Counted from the first letter of the stretch, positions 1 to 9,208 are shown. The stretch is DNA of 64,000 nt from Rhodoferax sp. TS-BS-61-7 (GCF_002943465.1 NZ_PTQY01000004.1:310001-374000), one strand, 5' to 3'. Notes: generated from the sequence alone by a model not told the origin. Made by a program: numbers and translations.

Positions 1-592
1 CCTCGGGGGCGTTGTTGACCTTGAACTCCACCAGAATGCTGCGCATGTCGCGCTGGTACCGGGCCAGCGTGCCGTAAAGCAGCAGCGCGCGTTCGGCCTT
101 GTTGAGCTGCAACAGGCCGGCCAGGGCGTTGATGTTTTTTTCTACCAGCGTGGACTGCTTTTTGAGTGCATGGCGCAACCACTCGCCGGTGACCGAGAGC
201 ACCGAAATCAGGTCTTTGGGTTGGTCTTTGGCGTATTCGTCCAGAAAGAAGAACAGGGTGGCTTCGTCATACGGGCCGCACCACACACCGTAACGTGCCA
301 GAAACTCGGTCGCCTCCAGCGCCTCGTGGCCCCGCCAAAGCTCGTTGCCCTGGCAGCGGCGCGCCAGAAACTCGCGCAAGCGGCCCAGCACCGACACCGG
401 CCAGACCAAATGCCGCCCGGCCAGGCCCACCACGCCATTGAAATCGCGGCGCACATTGAAGTTGGCCCCCTGGCGCGCGGCCAGGGTGAGCACAAAGTGG
501 GAGCACATCAGGTCCAGCACCGGCGCCTCTTGCAGGCCCGGTGAGGGAATGAGATGCCCACCCAGAGGATGGAACAGCGTACGCTTGACCAT
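1..592 (-). CDS. Unrecognised protein, N-terminal part only
   Basis: The minus strand is open from an ATG at 592 to the left edge of the window, so about 197 residues are visible and the C-terminus is missing. The protein starts MVKRTLFHPLGGHLIPSPGL and carries a soluble, mixed charged/hydrophobic sequence ending in an alpha-helical, leucine-rich stretch (INALAGLLQLNKAERALLLY). No signal peptide, transmembrane segment or nucleotide-binding loop is visible in this part. I vaguely associate such N-termini with AAA-type ATPases of Burkholderiales, but the diagnostic Walker motifs would lie outside the window, so I assign no function. It is divergent from the small membrane peptide at 769. Confidence 0.7.
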   Translation of the reverse strand, partial: MVKRTLFHPLGGHLIPSPGLQEAPVLDLMCSHFVLTLAARQGANFNVRRDFNGVVGLAGRHLVWPVSVLGRLREFLARRCQGNELWRGHEALEATEFLARYGVWCGPYDEATLFFFLDEYAKDQPKDLISVLSVTGEWLRHALKKQSTLVEKNINALAGLLQLNKAERALLLYGTLARYQRDMRSILVEFKVNNAPE

Positions 593-768
593 TCAAACGC
601 CTCCAGCACAGTGACGTGCTGAAATGACGATAGCGCAGTCTGGGCCAAGATGGAAGACATGGGCCCAGATTTCCATACCGGCACGCCCAAGTGACCAAGT
701 GAGGGCCCAACCGCGGGTGGTGTGGGTAAAATTCGCGTTTTGCAATCGAAGAACCCAAGGATTCCGCC

Positions 769-909
769 ATGTCCGCACCTGACAACCACACCGACCACCA
801 TGCCGCAGACCCCGTGGACGACGTGGTGCCTTTGATGCCCATCGTGTTGCCTATCGTGGGCGGCGTGCTGATGTTCCTGCTGGCATTTATTGCAGTGTCC
901 ATGGCCTAA
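769..909 (+). CDS. 46-residue single-pass membrane peptide
   Basis: A short frame with an AAGG ribosome binding site a few bases upstream of its ATG. Residues 1-21 are polar and rich in His and Asp (NHTDHHAADPVDD), and residues 22-46 form one hydrophobic segment (PIVLPIVGGVLMFLLAFIAV). The layout is that of a membrane peptide with an acidic, His-rich head. The His/Asp head could bind metal, but that is inference only. It lies between a divergent gene and pckG, separated from pckG by 427 bases, so it is probably its own transcript. Confidence 0.6.
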   Translation: MSAPDNHTDHHAADPVDDVVPLMPIVLPIVGGVLMFLLAFIAVSMA

Positions 910-1336
910 ACCCCACCCGTCCGCACGCCCAGCCCTGCACCGGGGCAAGCATCCATTGCGGACGTGGTCGCGTCTGGCGCCACGGCGCGTCGGACGTCTG
1001 TATCTGGCCCCTGCCGCGCTGCAGGCTGCCGCTTTCTCCCCTCTCCTATTTTTTGTCATGGCCCGGCCCCATGTGCTGCGGCCCTGCGACGCACACAGCC
1101 CTATCATTCCGCATTGCAACAAACAATGGTGTTTTGAGCATTTTGTGATGTTATTTATGCATAGTTATTCGATGTAATCGCTTCGTAACTTCGGTACCAG
1201 TTCTTAGAATTCGGGAGAAGCGCTTCAGTGGGCGTGCGCATCGCACACCTTCCGGAGCCGTCTTCTCAAAGCTGCAGGCTGCCGGCCCCGTGGACCCTGG
1301 TTTTGAAAAGACGATTTTCAAACTTAGGAGCTTTTC
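910..1336. other. 427-base intergenic region upstream of pckG
   Basis: No gene is seen here. Bases 1115-1200 are markedly AT-rich compared with the surroundings and are the likely promoter region of pckG, but no hexamer pair is convincing. A 10-base palindrome GAAGCGCTTC lies at 1217-1226, and a small hairpin GTGCG-CAT-CGCAC follows at about 1234-1246. The untranslated leader may therefore be long. The pckG ribosome binding site TAGGAG is at about 1325-1330. Confidence 0.4.
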
Positions 1337-3220
1337 ATGAACTCACCGGTAATGCAGGGGTTGAACCTCAACACCCCCAGCTACGTTAAGAACGCCCGCC
1401 TAATCGCATGGGTCGCCGACATGGTGGCCCTGTGCAAACCCAAAGATGTGGTCTGGTGCGATGGCTCCGAAGAGGAATACCAGCGTCTCTGCCAGCAACT
1501 GGTGGACGCCGGCACCTTCAAAAAGCTCAATCCTGCCAAGCGCCCCAACAGCTTTTTGGCCTGCTCCGACCCCAGCGATGTGGCCCGTGTGGAAGACCGC
1601 ACCTATATCTGCTCCGAGAAAAAAGAAAACGCCGGCCCCACCAACAACTGGATGGCCCCCGCCGAGATGCGCACGCTGCTGCAAACCGGCAAAGCGGGCG
1701 AAAAGGCCCTGTTCGACGGCTGCATGAAAGGCCGCACCATGTATGTCGTGCCCTTCTCCATGGGCCCGCTGGGTTCGCACATTGCGCACATTGGCATCGA
1801 GCTGTCGGACAGTGCGTACGTGGCGGTGAACCAGCGCATCATGACGCGCATGGGCAAAGCCGTTTACGACGTATTGGGTGTGGACGGGGCTTTTGTGCCC
1901 TGCGTGCACACCGTCGGGGCGCCGTTAGAGGCGGGCCAGGCCGATGTGAAATGGCCTTGCAGCAAAACCAAATACATCGTGCATTACCCCGAGACGCGCG
2001 AGATCTGGAGCTACGGCTCGGGTTACGGCGGCAACGCGCTGCTGGGCAAGAAGTGTTTTGCGCTGCGTATCGCCTCCAACATGGGCCGCGACCAAGGCTG
2101 GCTGGCCGAACACATGCTCATCTTGGGCGTGACAAATCCCGAAGGCAAGAAGTACCACGTGGCAGCCGCTTTCCCCAGCGCCTGTGGCAAGACCAACTTC
2201 TCGATGCTGGTACCGCCCGCCGGTTTTGAAGGCTGGAAGGTCACCACGATTGGTGACGACATCGCCTGGATCAAACCCGGTACCGACGGCAAGCTGTACG
2301 CCATCAACCCCGAAGCGGGTTATTTTGGTGTAGCCCCCGGCACGAACTTCCATACCAACCCCAACTGCATGGCCAGCCTGGACAAAAACGTGATCTTCAC
2401 GAACGTGGCACTGACCGACGATGGCGACGTGTGGTGGGAAGGCATGGAAAAAGACACTGGTGGCCTGCCCGACCATTTGATCGACTGGCAAGGCAAGAAC
2501 TGGACACCCGCGATTGCCAAGGAAACCGGAGCCAAGGCCGCACACCCCAACGCCCGCTTTACTGTGGCCGCTGGCAACAACCCCGCGCTGGACAGCCAGT
2601 GGGACGACGCCAATGGCGTGCCGATCGACGCCTTCATCTTCGGTGGCCGCCGCTCCACCACGGTGCCGCTGGTGACCGAAGCCCGCAGCTGGACAGAAGG
2701 TGTCTACATGGCCGCGACCATGGGGTCGGAAACCACCGCCGCCGCCGTGGGGCAAATGGGTGTGGTGCGCCGCGACCCGTTCGCCATGCTGCCCTTCATG
2801 GGCTACAACATGAGCGACTACTTCCAGCACTGGCTCAACATCGGCAACAAGCTGGGTACCTCCGGCGCCAAACAGCCCAAGATCTTCACGACCAACTGGT
2901 TCCGCAAGGGTGAGGACGGCAAGTTCGTCTGGCCCGGCTACGGCGAAAACATGCGTGTGTTGAAGTGGATGATCGACCGCCTGGAAGGCAAGGCCACCGG
3001 CACCGAGACCGGTTTTGGCGTCGCACCCCAGTATTCCGAGATCAACTGGACCGGCCTGGACTTCAGCCAGGCCCAGTTTGACTCTGTGACCAGCCTGAAC
3101 AAGGACGACTGGAAGGCCGAATTTGCCCTGCACACCGAGCTGTTCACCCAGCTCGCCTACCATTTGCCGAAGGAACTCGAAGAGACCCAAGCCCAACTGG
3201 CGCAGCGTTTGGCTGCCTGA
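1337..3220 (+). CDS. pckG: Phosphoenolpyruvate carboxykinase (GTP)
   Basis: Cytosolic enzyme converting oxaloacetate plus GTP to phosphoenolpyruvate, CO2 and GDP, the first committed step of gluconeogenesis. It is 627 residues, close to the usual 600-620 of the GTP class. Diagnostic features are the kinase-1 loop [13 protein letters not shown], with the hyper-reactive Cys at about residue 283 that marks GTP-dependent enzymes. Also present are the kinase-2 region (TIGDDIAWI) and the guanine-binding [12 protein letters not shown] block. The ATG is preceded by TAGGAG. It stands alone, with a strong terminator 90 bases downstream. Organisms growing on organic acids, as the catabolic genes here suggest, need this enzyme. 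Confidence 0.97.
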   Translation: MNSPVMQGLNLNTPSYVKNARLIAWVADMVALCKPKDVVWCDGSEEEYQRLCQQLVDAGTFKKLNPAKRPNSFLACSDPSDVARVEDRTYICSEKKENAGPTNNWMAPAEMRTLLQTGKAGEKALFDGCMKGRTMYVVPFSMGPLGSHIAHIGIELSDSAYVAVNQRIMTRMGKAVYDVLGVDGAFVPCVHTVGAPLEAGQADVKWPCSKTKYIVHYPETREIWSYGSGYGGNALLGKKCFALRIASNMGRDQGWLAEHMLILGVTNPEGKKYHVAAAFPSACGKTNFSMLVPPAGFEGWKVTTIGDDIAWIKPGTDGKLYAINPEAGYFGVAPGTNFHTNPNCMASLDKNVIFTNVALTDDGDVWWEGMEKDTGGLPDHLIDWQGKNWTPAIAKETGAKAAHPNARFTVAAGNNPALDSQWDDANGVPIDAFIFGGRRSTTVPLVTEARSWTEGVYMAATMGSETTAAAVGQMGVVRRDPFAMLPFMGYNMSDYFQHWLNIGNKLGTSGAKQPKIFTTNWFRKGEDGKFVWPGYGENMRVLKWMIDRLEGKATGTETGFGVAPQYSEINWTGLDFSQAQFDSVTSLNKDDWKAEFALHTELFTQLAYHLPKELEETQAQLAQRLAA

Positions 3221-3303
3221 AGGGCGATACAAGACCTGGCCCGGCGCACCCCGCCGAGGCCAGGCGTCGGCTCGCCAACCACCCGTTTGCGGCCGCACAA
3301 CGC

Positions 3304-3333
3304 AAAAAGCCACCGAACCGGTGGCTTTTTTTT
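3304..3333. terminator. Bidirectional intrinsic terminator after pckG
   Basis: Perfect 7-bp stem GCCACCG-AAC-CGGTGGC (3309-3325) with eight T on the plus strand and five A before the stem, so it can stop both pckG and the convergent membrane-protein gene. Confidence 0.9.
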
Positions 3334-3368
3334 GCCCGCCTGCATGGCGGGCTTGCGACGAAAACCGT

Positions 3369-3761
3369 TTAGGCTTCGTTGCGGCTGCGCATCACAGCGT
3401 GTTGCAGTTCGGCCATGATGCGGGGGTCGCGGTGGGCGTATTCCCACATTTTTTCTTCCATGCGGCGCTCTTGGGCAGCGTGCACCCAACCCATGATCAC
3501 GGCAGATGCGGTAGCCGACATTTTGCGCAGGGGAGGTGCCAACAAGGCCAGGGCAGCAAAGGCCACGGTCCACAAAGCAACCCAACCCACCAACAAGTGG
3601 CCGTCGACCCAGGTATCGATCACCTGGTCTGCCACCACCAACAGGGCGGACAACACCGCGGCGAGCAACATGCCCGCCAGAGTGCGCGAGCCCTCGGCCT
3701 TGGGGGCCGACAACACGGCGGGGGCAGAAGCAAAATACGAGGAAGAGAGTACGGTGGTCAT
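3369..3761 (-). CDS. Small membrane protein of unknown function
   Basis: 130 residues from the ATG at 3761, chosen because AAGGAG sits six bases upstream. An ATG farther upstream would add an unlikely Arg/Pro-rich leader. Two hydrophobic segments are visible (about residues 29-48 and 58-77), followed by a cytosolic-looking tail rich in Met, Glu and Arg (AAQERRMEEKMWEYAHRDPR). I do not recognise the family. It is divergent from the LysR gene at 3891, and the shared 129-base gap holds a LysR-type inverted repeat, so control by that regulator is a fair inference. Confidence 0.75.
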   Translation of the reverse strand: MTTVLSSSYFASAPAVLSAPKAEGSRTLAGMLLAAVLSALLVVADQVIDTWVDGHLLVGWVALWTVAFAALALLAPPLRKMSATASAVIMGWVHAAQERRMEEKMWEYAHRDPRIMAELQHAVMRSRNEA

Positions 3762-3852
3762 GGTCAACTCCTTAAAAAGGTTGAAGCTCACTGGGTTAAA
3801 TCTTTTGGATGGACGAATCATAGGGTTTTCCCTTATGCGATTCAACTTTTGG

Positions 3853-3876
3853 TTGGTGATGTTTGGTATTCACCAA
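3853..3876. promoter_or_regulatory. Probable LysR operator between divergent genes
   Basis: Perfect inverted repeat TTGGTGA-N10-TCACCAA placed between the divergent membrane-protein and LysR genes, a classical position for autoregulation and target control. Confidence 0.65.
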
Positions 3877-3890
3877 AGTTATGATTGGCC

Positions 3891-4853
3891 ATGTCGCCCC
3901 CAGCCCTCAACCTGCGCACCTTTGACCTGAACCTACTCAAGGTGTTTGACACGGTCATGGCCGAGCGCAGCCTGACCAAGGCCGCCGAACAGCTGGCGCT
4001 GACCCAGCCGGCGGTGAGCAACGCCCTGCGCCGCCTGCGCGATGCCCTCGGTGACGAGCTGCTGGTGCGCAAGGGCCGCAGCCTGGAGCCCACACCGCGT
4101 GGCCAGGAACTCTGGCCTGCCGTGCGCGAAACCCTGCAAAAACTGCAGGCCTCGCTGGCGCCCAGTGTGTTTGACCCCGCCACCGCCACCAACACCTTTG
4201 TGCTGACCATGGCCGACGCCACAGCGGCCGAACTCATGCCGCCGCTGGTGGAAGTGTTGGCGCGTGACGCACCCGGTGTCTCGCTGCGTGTGGTGCCACT
4301 CACCACCCGCGACCCGCGCCGCGTACTGGACGAAGGAGCGGCCGACCTGGCCATTGGCCACTTCCCGGCCGTGCTGACCGACCTCACCGCGCGCGCGCAG
4401 GCCGGCGCGGGCGAGTCCTTCCGCCACCACCGCCTGTTTGTAGGCGACTATGTGTGTGTGATGCGCAAGGACCACGCGATGACCCAGGGCAAGTTCACGC
4501 TGGACCGCTTTTGTGAGGCCCACCACATGCTGGTGAGTTTTTCGGGCCGGGCCTTTGGGTTTATTGACGAATCGCTGGTCAGCCTCAAACGCACGCGGCG
4601 TGTGGTGCTGACGGTGAACCAGTTTTTCACCGCGGGCCGCGTGGTGGTGCACTCCGACCTGCTCACCGTGCTGCCACGCCACTTTGTGCATGTGACGGGT
4701 TATGCCGACCAACTGGTGATTCGCGAGCTGCCGTTTAATGTGCCGCCCATCCAGGTGGATGCGCTGTGGCACCAGCGCCTGGACGCGGCCGCCCCACATG
4801 CCTGGCTGCGCCAGCAAATTGCCCTGCTGGGTGACCGCCTGTTTTCCGCATGA
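3891..4853 (+). CDS. LysR-family transcriptional regulator
   Basis: 320 residues, a normal length for the family. The N-terminal winged helix-turn-helix is clear (residues 7-65: LRTFDLNLLKVFDTVMAERS, then LTKAAEQLALTQPAVSNALR), followed by a periplasmic-binding-protein-like effector domain. The opening LNLLKVFDTVMAERSLTKAA is reminiscent of the NodD/NahR-like branch. I take the ATG at 3891; a TTG six bases earlier is possible. The gene overlaps the following metallophosphoesterase by four bases (ATGA), so the two are probably co-transcribed. Effector unknown. Confidence 0.9.
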   Translation: MSPPALNLRTFDLNLLKVFDTVMAERSLTKAAEQLALTQPAVSNALRRLRDALGDELLVRKGRSLEPTPRGQELWPAVRETLQKLQASLAPSVFDPATATNTFVLTMADATAAELMPPLVEVLARDAPGVSLRVVPLTTRDPRRVLDEGAADLAIGHFPAVLTDLTARAQAGAGESFRHHRLFVGDYVCVMRKDHAMTQGKFTLDRFCEAHHMLVSFSGRAFGFIDESLVSLKRTRRVVLTVNQFFTAGRVVVHSDLLTVLPRHFVHVTGYADQLVIRELPFNVPPIQVDALWHQRLDAAAPHAWLRQQIALLGDRLFSA

Positions 4854-5656
4854 AGATCCAGCTGCTGTCCGACCTGCACCTCGAAGGCAACCCGCACTGG
4901 CAGGCCCAGCCGATACCCGGTGCCGACCTGCTGGTGCTGGCCGGCGATGTGGGCTCGTACCAAACCGGCTCGCAGCTGACGGACGAGGACTTTGGCCTGG
5001 GCCGCTTTTCCCCCTTGCAGGGCTGGCCCACACCCGTGGTGTTTGTGCCTGGCAACCACGAGTACGACACGTTTGACTTTGACACCGCCCACGCCCGGCT
5101 GCGCGCCACCTGCGAGCGGCTGGGCATTCTCTGGCTGGAGCGTGAAACCCTGGTGATACACGGCGTGCGCCTGGTGGGCACCACACTGTGGACCGACTTT
5201 GACGCGCTGGCCATGCATGCGCCCGAGGCCCAGCGCCTGAAGGCGCGCGACAAGGCCTACCGCGCCGCCAACTACTACCTGAAGAAAACCCTGACCACAC
5301 GCCACGGCGAGCCCTGGCTGGCCGAGGGCCTGCGCGCCCAGGCACTGGAATGCCAGGCCTGGCTGCGTGCCGCGTTGGCCACGCCGTTTGACGGACCGAC
5401 GGTGGTCATCACCCACTTTGCGCCCAGCCTGCACAGCGCCGACCCGCGCTACGGCCTGGTACCCGGCACGGCAGGCTTTTGCAATGGCCTGGACGAACTG
5501 CTGCCCTACGCACAGCTGTGGCTGCACGGCCACCTGCACGCGCCCAGCGACTACCGCGTGGGCCACTGCCGCGTGGTGGCCAACCCGCTGGGGTATGCGC
5601 GCAAAAACGAACAGCTGGGCTACCGGGCCGACTTTTTGATCGAAATCAGCCCCTAG
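4850..5656 (+). CDS. Metallophosphoesterase (calcineurin-like)
   Basis: 268-residue predicted cytosolic hydrolase. The metal-binding motifs come in canonical order: DLHLE near the N-terminus, GDVG, GNHEYD, a mid-protein THFAP and the C-terminal LHGHLHAPSDY. They bind two metal ions and the substrate phosphate. Substrate cannot be told from sequence; relatives cleave phosphodiesters or phosphomonoesters. Translationally coupled to the LysR gene by an ATGA overlap. Its TAG stop codon is formed by the edge of a copy of the dispersed repeat. Confidence 0.9.
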   Translation: MKIQLLSDLHLEGNPHWQAQPIPGADLLVLAGDVGSYQTGSQLTDEDFGLGRFSPLQGWPTPVVFVPGNHEYDTFDFDTAHARLRATCERLGILWLERETLVIHGVRLVGTTLWTDFDALAMHAPEAQRLKARDKAYRAANYYLKKTLTTRHGEPWLAEGLRAQALECQAWLRAALATPFDGPTVVITHFAPSLHSADPRYGLVPGTAGFCNGLDELLPYAQLWLHGHLHAPSDYRVGHCRVVANPLGYARKNEQLGYRADFLIEISP

Positions 5657-5696
5657 CCCCCGTGGATATTGCGCAAGCAGCTATCTATTTAATAGC
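5653..5696 (-). repeat. Dispersed Comamonadaceae-type repeat, copy A
   Basis: Reverse-orientation copy: CTAGCC, then TTGCGCAAGCAGCTAT and a small GCTAT/ATAGC hairpin. It overlaps the stop codon of the metallophosphoesterase gene. Confidence 0.7.
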
Positions 5697-5732
5697 GACC
5701 TGCGGCCTACCACCGCCGGTTGTTGCCGCTTG

Positions 5733-6626
5733 TCAGAGGCCAGGCTCGGGCGCCACCCGCACAAAACTGGCAAAACGGGGCACACCTTTGTCGGTCAACC
5801 CACGGTAGCGGTAAGTCACCCAGCTGCCCACAGACGGTGGGGCAGCACGCTCGGCATCGCTGAACCCCGTGCCGAGTTTGAAGCGCTGCGCGGGCTGCCC
5901 GGCCTGCGCCGGCAACTCCAGCCACAAGGCGCCCAGGCGGCCCACATGTTTGCCCTGCCCCGGCACATGGGCCAGCACACGGGCTTCGGCGTCGGCATGG
6001 GGTTTGAGTTTGCGCAGCGCCTCGCTACGCTGCGGCGTGTAACGTGCGTCGCCTTGGTGCAGCATCAGGCCCTCGCCACCGGCACGCACGGTGTCGTCGA
6101 GCAAACGCTGCAGGGCCCGGGCATCGGGGGCCGGAGTTTGCGCCACCGCTTGCACCCAGGGCTGGGCAATCTGCTGCACGGTGGTTTGCAGGGCGGGCAG
6201 GCGTTCGTCAAAAGTGCCTCCATGGGCCGGCAGGTCAAACACCATGTACCGCACGGCGCGCCAGGCCGCCTCGTCGGGGCGCTGGTCGCGCACCGTGGCC
6301 ACGGCCCGGGCAAACTGCCCGCGCCCGGCCCACAACTCGCCGTCCATCGGCTGCGCGGGCCAGCCTGCGGTAAACCAGGGCGGCGCGGCAATGGCATGGC
6401 CGCCGCGTGTGCGCAGGTGTTGGCCATCCCAGTAGCCGCGCACACCGTCGTATTTTTCGCTCACCCACACACCGGCCAGCGGCTGGCCAGCCTCGTGCAA
6501 CCGGGCCAGCATCAGCGCAGGCGGCAGGGTTTGCGCGTCGCTGCGCCGCGAGGCGGCTCCCAGCGCCAGGCACACCGCACTGACTTTGAGCAGCACCCGG
6601 CGCGTGACATTTTTCTGCATGGGCAT
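5733..6626 (-). CDS. Exported ATP-dependent DNA ligase, LigE type
   Basis: 297 residues. The nucleotidyl-transferase motif I is KYDGVRG with the adenylated Lys at about residue 58. It is followed by motif III-like FDLP, motif IV EGLMLH and motif V (LKPH), then a short OB-fold. There is no extra DNA-binding domain, which matches the minimal LigE/Lig-E class. The N-terminus (VTRRVLLKVSAVCLALGA...SDAQ) is a signal peptide with twin arginines, suggesting export, possibly by Tat. LigE enzymes are proposed to seal DNA in the periplasm during uptake or in extracellular matrix. Start ATG 6626 has AGGAG six bases upstream. Confidence 0.88.
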   Translation of the reverse strand: MPMQKNVTRRVLLKVSAVCLALGAASRRSDAQTLPPALMLARLHEAGQPLAGVWVSEKYDGVRGYWDGQHLRTRGGHAIAAPPWFTAGWPAQPMDGELWAGRGQFARAVATVRDQRPDEAAWRAVRYMVFDLPAHGGTFDERLPALQTTVQQIAQPWVQAVAQTPAPDARALQRLLDDTVRAGGEGLMLHQGDARYTPQRSEALRKLKPHADAEARVLAHVPGQGKHVGRLGALWLELPAQAGQPAQRFKLGTGFSDAERAAPPSVGSWVTYRYRGLTDKGVPRFASFVRVAPEPGL

Positions 6627-6668
6627 GCGTGTCTCCTCCCTGTTGTGCGCGGAGTTTGATATACCGCA

Positions 6669-6686
6669 CGCACTTGCGCAATAGCA
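6669..6686 (+). repeat. Fragment of the dispersed repeat
   Basis: CTTGCGCAATAGC (6673-6685) is identical to the core of copy C at 14164. It is a short remnant upstream of the universal stress protein gene, and could be chance. Confidence 0.3.
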
Positions 6687-6720
6687 CCACTACACTGGCG
6701 TTTTTACCGAGGAGCTCTCC

Positions 6721-7143
6721 ATGAAAATTCTGTTGGCCGTTGACGGCAGTGCGTACAGCAAAAAAATGCTCGCTTACCTGAGCACCCACCCAGCCCTGCT
6801 GTCGGCCGACCACGACTACACCGTGTTCACCGCCCAGCCCGACTTGCCACCCCGCGCCAAAGCGGCGGTGGGCAAAGAGGTGGTCAAGAGTTACCAGTCG
6901 GAAGAGGCAGAAAAAGTGCTGGCCCCCGTCAGCAAATTCCTGCTGCGCCACGGTATCAATGCCAAGACGGACTGGAAAATCGGCCATGCCGGCGCCCTGA
7001 TTGCCAAGACCGCTGACAGCGGCAAGTTCGACCTGCTGGTGATGGGCAGCCACGGCCATGGCGCGCTGGCCAAACTGGTGATGGGCTCGGTCACCACGCA
7101 GGTGTTGGCACACTGCGGGGTGCCCGTACTGCTAGTCCGCTAA
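6721..7143 (+). CDS. Universal stress protein, UspA family
   Basis: 140-residue cytosolic protein with the complete Usp fold. The N-terminal strand MKILLAVDGSAYS carries the conserved Asp. The C-terminal ATP-binding signature G-x2-G-x9-G-S is seen in GSHGHGALAKLVMGSVT, ending in VPVLLVR. The intact motif predicts an ATP-binding rather than a UspA-type non-binding member. Ribosome binding site GAGGAG lies just upstream. Monocistronic, transcribed away from the ligase and toward the aldo/keto reductase. Confidence 0.93.
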   Translation: MKILLAVDGSAYSKKMLAYLSTHPALLSADHDYTVFTAQPDLPPRAKAAVGKEVVKSYQSEEAEKVLAPVSKFLLRHGINAKTDWKIGHAGALIAKTADSGKFDLLVMGSHGHGALAKLVMGSVTTQVLAHCGVPVLLVR

Positions 7144-7170
7144 GGCTACGCGGCCCCCCCTGCGTTGGGT

Positions 7171-8154
7171 TTACCAGCGCTGGTGCACCAGCGGCTTGGC
7201 GTAACGGGCGTACACGTCGGCCAGGGCCTGCATGGTGGCGTCGCTCAGCGGCGGTAAGTCTGCCGCAGCCACGTTGTCTGCCACCTGCGTGGGGGTTTTG
7301 CCGCCGGGGATGGTGCAGGTCACGGCCGGGTGCATCTGGATCCAGCGCAGCGCCATTTGCGCCATGCTCTGGCCAGCCGGCACCAGGGGGCGCATGGCCT
7401 CCACCGCCTGCAGACCCACGTGGTAGTCCAGCCCCGAAAACGTCTCACCCTTGTCAAAGGCCGCACCTTCGCGGTTGAAGCCGCGGTGGTCGTCTGCGCC
7501 AAAGGTGCTTTGCGCCGTCATCTTGCCGCTGAGCAGCCCGCTGGACAGCGGCAGGCGCGCCAGAATGCCCACGCCGCGTTTTTGGGTTTGCTCAAACAAC
7601 AGCTCGGCCGGGCGTTGGCGGAACAGGTTGTAGATGATCTGCACACTTTGCACGCCGGGGTACTCGATGGCCTTGAGCGCCTCTTCCACCTTCTCCACAC
7701 TCACACCGTAGTGGCGCAGCTTGCCGGCCGCCACCAGGTCATCCAACACGCCAAACACTTCGGGCATGTAAAACACCTCGGTAGGTGGGCAGTGCAGCTG
7801 CAGCAGGTCGATGGCTTCGGTGTTGAGGTTCTGCAGGCTGCGCTCCACAAATGCCGTCAGATTGGCACGCGTGAAGCCCGCGGCTACGTGCGGGTCGAGC
7901 CGACGGCCGGCCTTGGTGGCCACATAGAAGGGTTCGCTGCGCTCCTGGCGCAGGCGCGCCAGCAGGCGCTCGCTGCGGCCGTCGCCATACACATCGGCCG
8001 TGTCAAAGAAGTTGACGCCCAGGTCCAGCGCGCGGTGCAGCGCGGCCATGGAGTCGGCATCGTCCACGGCGCCCCAGGTGCCGCCAATAGCCCAGGCGCC
8101 GAAGCTGACGGTCGAGATGTTCCAGCCAGTGCGGCCGAGGGGACGGTATTGCAT
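7171..8154 (-). CDS. Aldo/keto reductase
   Basis: 327-residue NADPH-dependent TIM-barrel oxidoreductase. The catalytic tetrad is readable: Asp and Tyr in FDTADVYGDG, Lys in YVATKAG and His in LLQLHCPP. The C-terminal cofactor block (CTIPGGKTPTQVADN) is of the type seen in AKR families 11-13. Some relatives act on sugars such as L-fucose or D-threo-aldose, and the sugar transporter just downstream makes a sugar substrate plausible but unproven. A copy of the dispersed repeat lies directly upstream of the start. Confidence 0.9.
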   Translation of the reverse strand: MQYRPLGRTGWNISTVSFGAWAIGGTWGAVDDADSMAALHRALDLGVNFFDTADVYGDGRSERLLARLRQERSEPFYVATKAGRRLDPHVAAGFTRANLTAFVERSLQNLNTEAIDLLQLHCPPTEVFYMPEVFGVLDDLVAAGKLRHYGVSVEKVEEALKAIEYPGVQSVQIIYNLFRQRPAELLFEQTQKRGVGILARLPLSSGLLSGKMTAQSTFGADDHRGFNREGAAFDKGETFSGLDYHVGLQAVEAMRPLVPAGQSMAQMALRWIQMHPAVTCTIPGGKTPTQVADNVAAADLPPLSDATMQALADVYARYAKPLVHQRW

Positions 8155-8171
8155 GTGTTGCCTTCGTTTAA

Positions 8172-8229
8172 ATTGCTATGATTTCAGGAGCTGCTTGCGC
8201 AACATCCACGGGCGCTAGAGGCCTATTTG
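8172..8229 (+). repeat. Dispersed repeat, copy B
   Basis: Forward copy: GCTAT, TCAGGAGCTGCTTGCGCAA, GGGCGCTAGAGGCC. It fills most of the gap between the aldo/keto reductase start and the end of the transporter operon. Confidence 0.75.
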
Positions 8230-8239
8230 ATCCCAAACT

Positions 8240-9208
8240 CTAAGCCCCTGGCTTGCGCCCGGCTTCAAACACCCGTTGCAGCACGCAGAACACAAACAGC
8301 AGTGCGCCAATCACGATGCGTGTCCACCAGGAGCTCAAGCTGCCGTCAAACATGATGAGCGTCTGGATCACACCCAGGGTGAGTACGCCGAACAAGGTGC
8401 CTGCCATATAACCCACACCACCACTGAGCAGGGTTCCGCCAATCACCACGGCGGCGATGGCGTCCAGCTCCAGCCCCACGGCATGCAGGCCATAACCCGA
8501 CAGCATGTAGAAGGTGAACACCACGCCGCCCAGCGCCGCGCAGAAACCACTCAGCGCATACACCGCCACATTGGTGCGCGCCACCGGCAGGCCCATCAGC
8601 ACGGCCGAATGCTCGGACCCGCCAATGGCATACACGGTGCGGCCAAACTGGGTGCAATGCGCGATGAACACCGCACCCGCCAGGACCAGCAGCGCCAGAA
8701 CCGCGCTGATGGACACCATGGGGCCTTCGGGCCAGAGGTGGATACGCGTCTGCGCCAGCACGGTGTAGGCCTCGTCGGTGATGCTGATGGAGTCGATGCT
8801 GATGAGGTAACACAGGCCGCGTGCCAAAAACATGCCCGCCAGCGTGACGATGAAGGGTTGCAGGCGGAAACGCTGGATCAGCCAACCCATGAAGGCGCCA
8901 AACAGCGTGCCCATACACAACACCAGCGGAATCGCCACCATCAGGTCCCAGTGCAGATGCTGCACCAGCTTGGCCAGCACAATCGTGCTGAGCGCCACCA
9001 CCGAGCCCACCGACAGGTCGATGCCGCCGGACAGGATCACAAAGGTCATGCCCACCGCCACGATGACCAGGAAGGCGTTGTCGATCAGCAGGTTGAGAAA
9101 CACCTGGGCCGAGAAAAATCCGGTGTACGACACCGAACCAAACACCGACATGGCCGTGAACAGCGACACGGTGGCCGCCAGGGGAATAAATTTGCTTTGC
9201 AGCTTCAT
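8240..9208 (-). CDS. yjfF: Sugar ABC transporter permease, YjfF type
   Basis: 322 residues with about eight to nine membrane segments and the EAA-like loop of the ribose/galactofuranose permease family (GGIDLSVGSVVALS near residue 65). With YtfT it would form the membrane channel. The ATG at 9208 overlaps the stop of the preceding permease by four bases; the frame stays open farther upstream but that portion is a shadow of ytfT. Last gene of a ytfQ-ytfR-ytfT-yjfF order identical to the E. coli galactofuranose system. Substrate is inferred from gene order and a neighbouring aldose epimerase. Confidence 0.9.
   Translation of the reverse strand: MKLQSKFIPLAATVSLFTAMSVFGSVSYTGFFSAQVFLNLLIDNAFLVIVAVGMTFVILSGGIDLSVGSVVALSTIVLAKLVQHLHWDLMVAIPLVLCMGTLFGAFMGWLIQRFRLQPFIVTLAGMFLARGLCYLISIDSISITDEAYTVLAQTRIHLWPEGPMVSISAVLALLVLAGAVFIAHCTQFGRTVYAIGGSEHSAVLMGLPVARTNVAVYALSGFCAALGGVVFTFYMLSGYGLHAVGLELDAIAAVVIGGTLLSGGVGYMAGTLFGVLTLGVIQTLIMFDGSLSSWWTRIVIGALLFVFCVLQRVFEAGRKPGA

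Noticed and set aside
1134-1171. Sigma-70 hexamers in the AT-rich region before pckG
   Set aside because: Candidates such as TTGAGC and TTGTGA have no acceptable -10 at the right distance.
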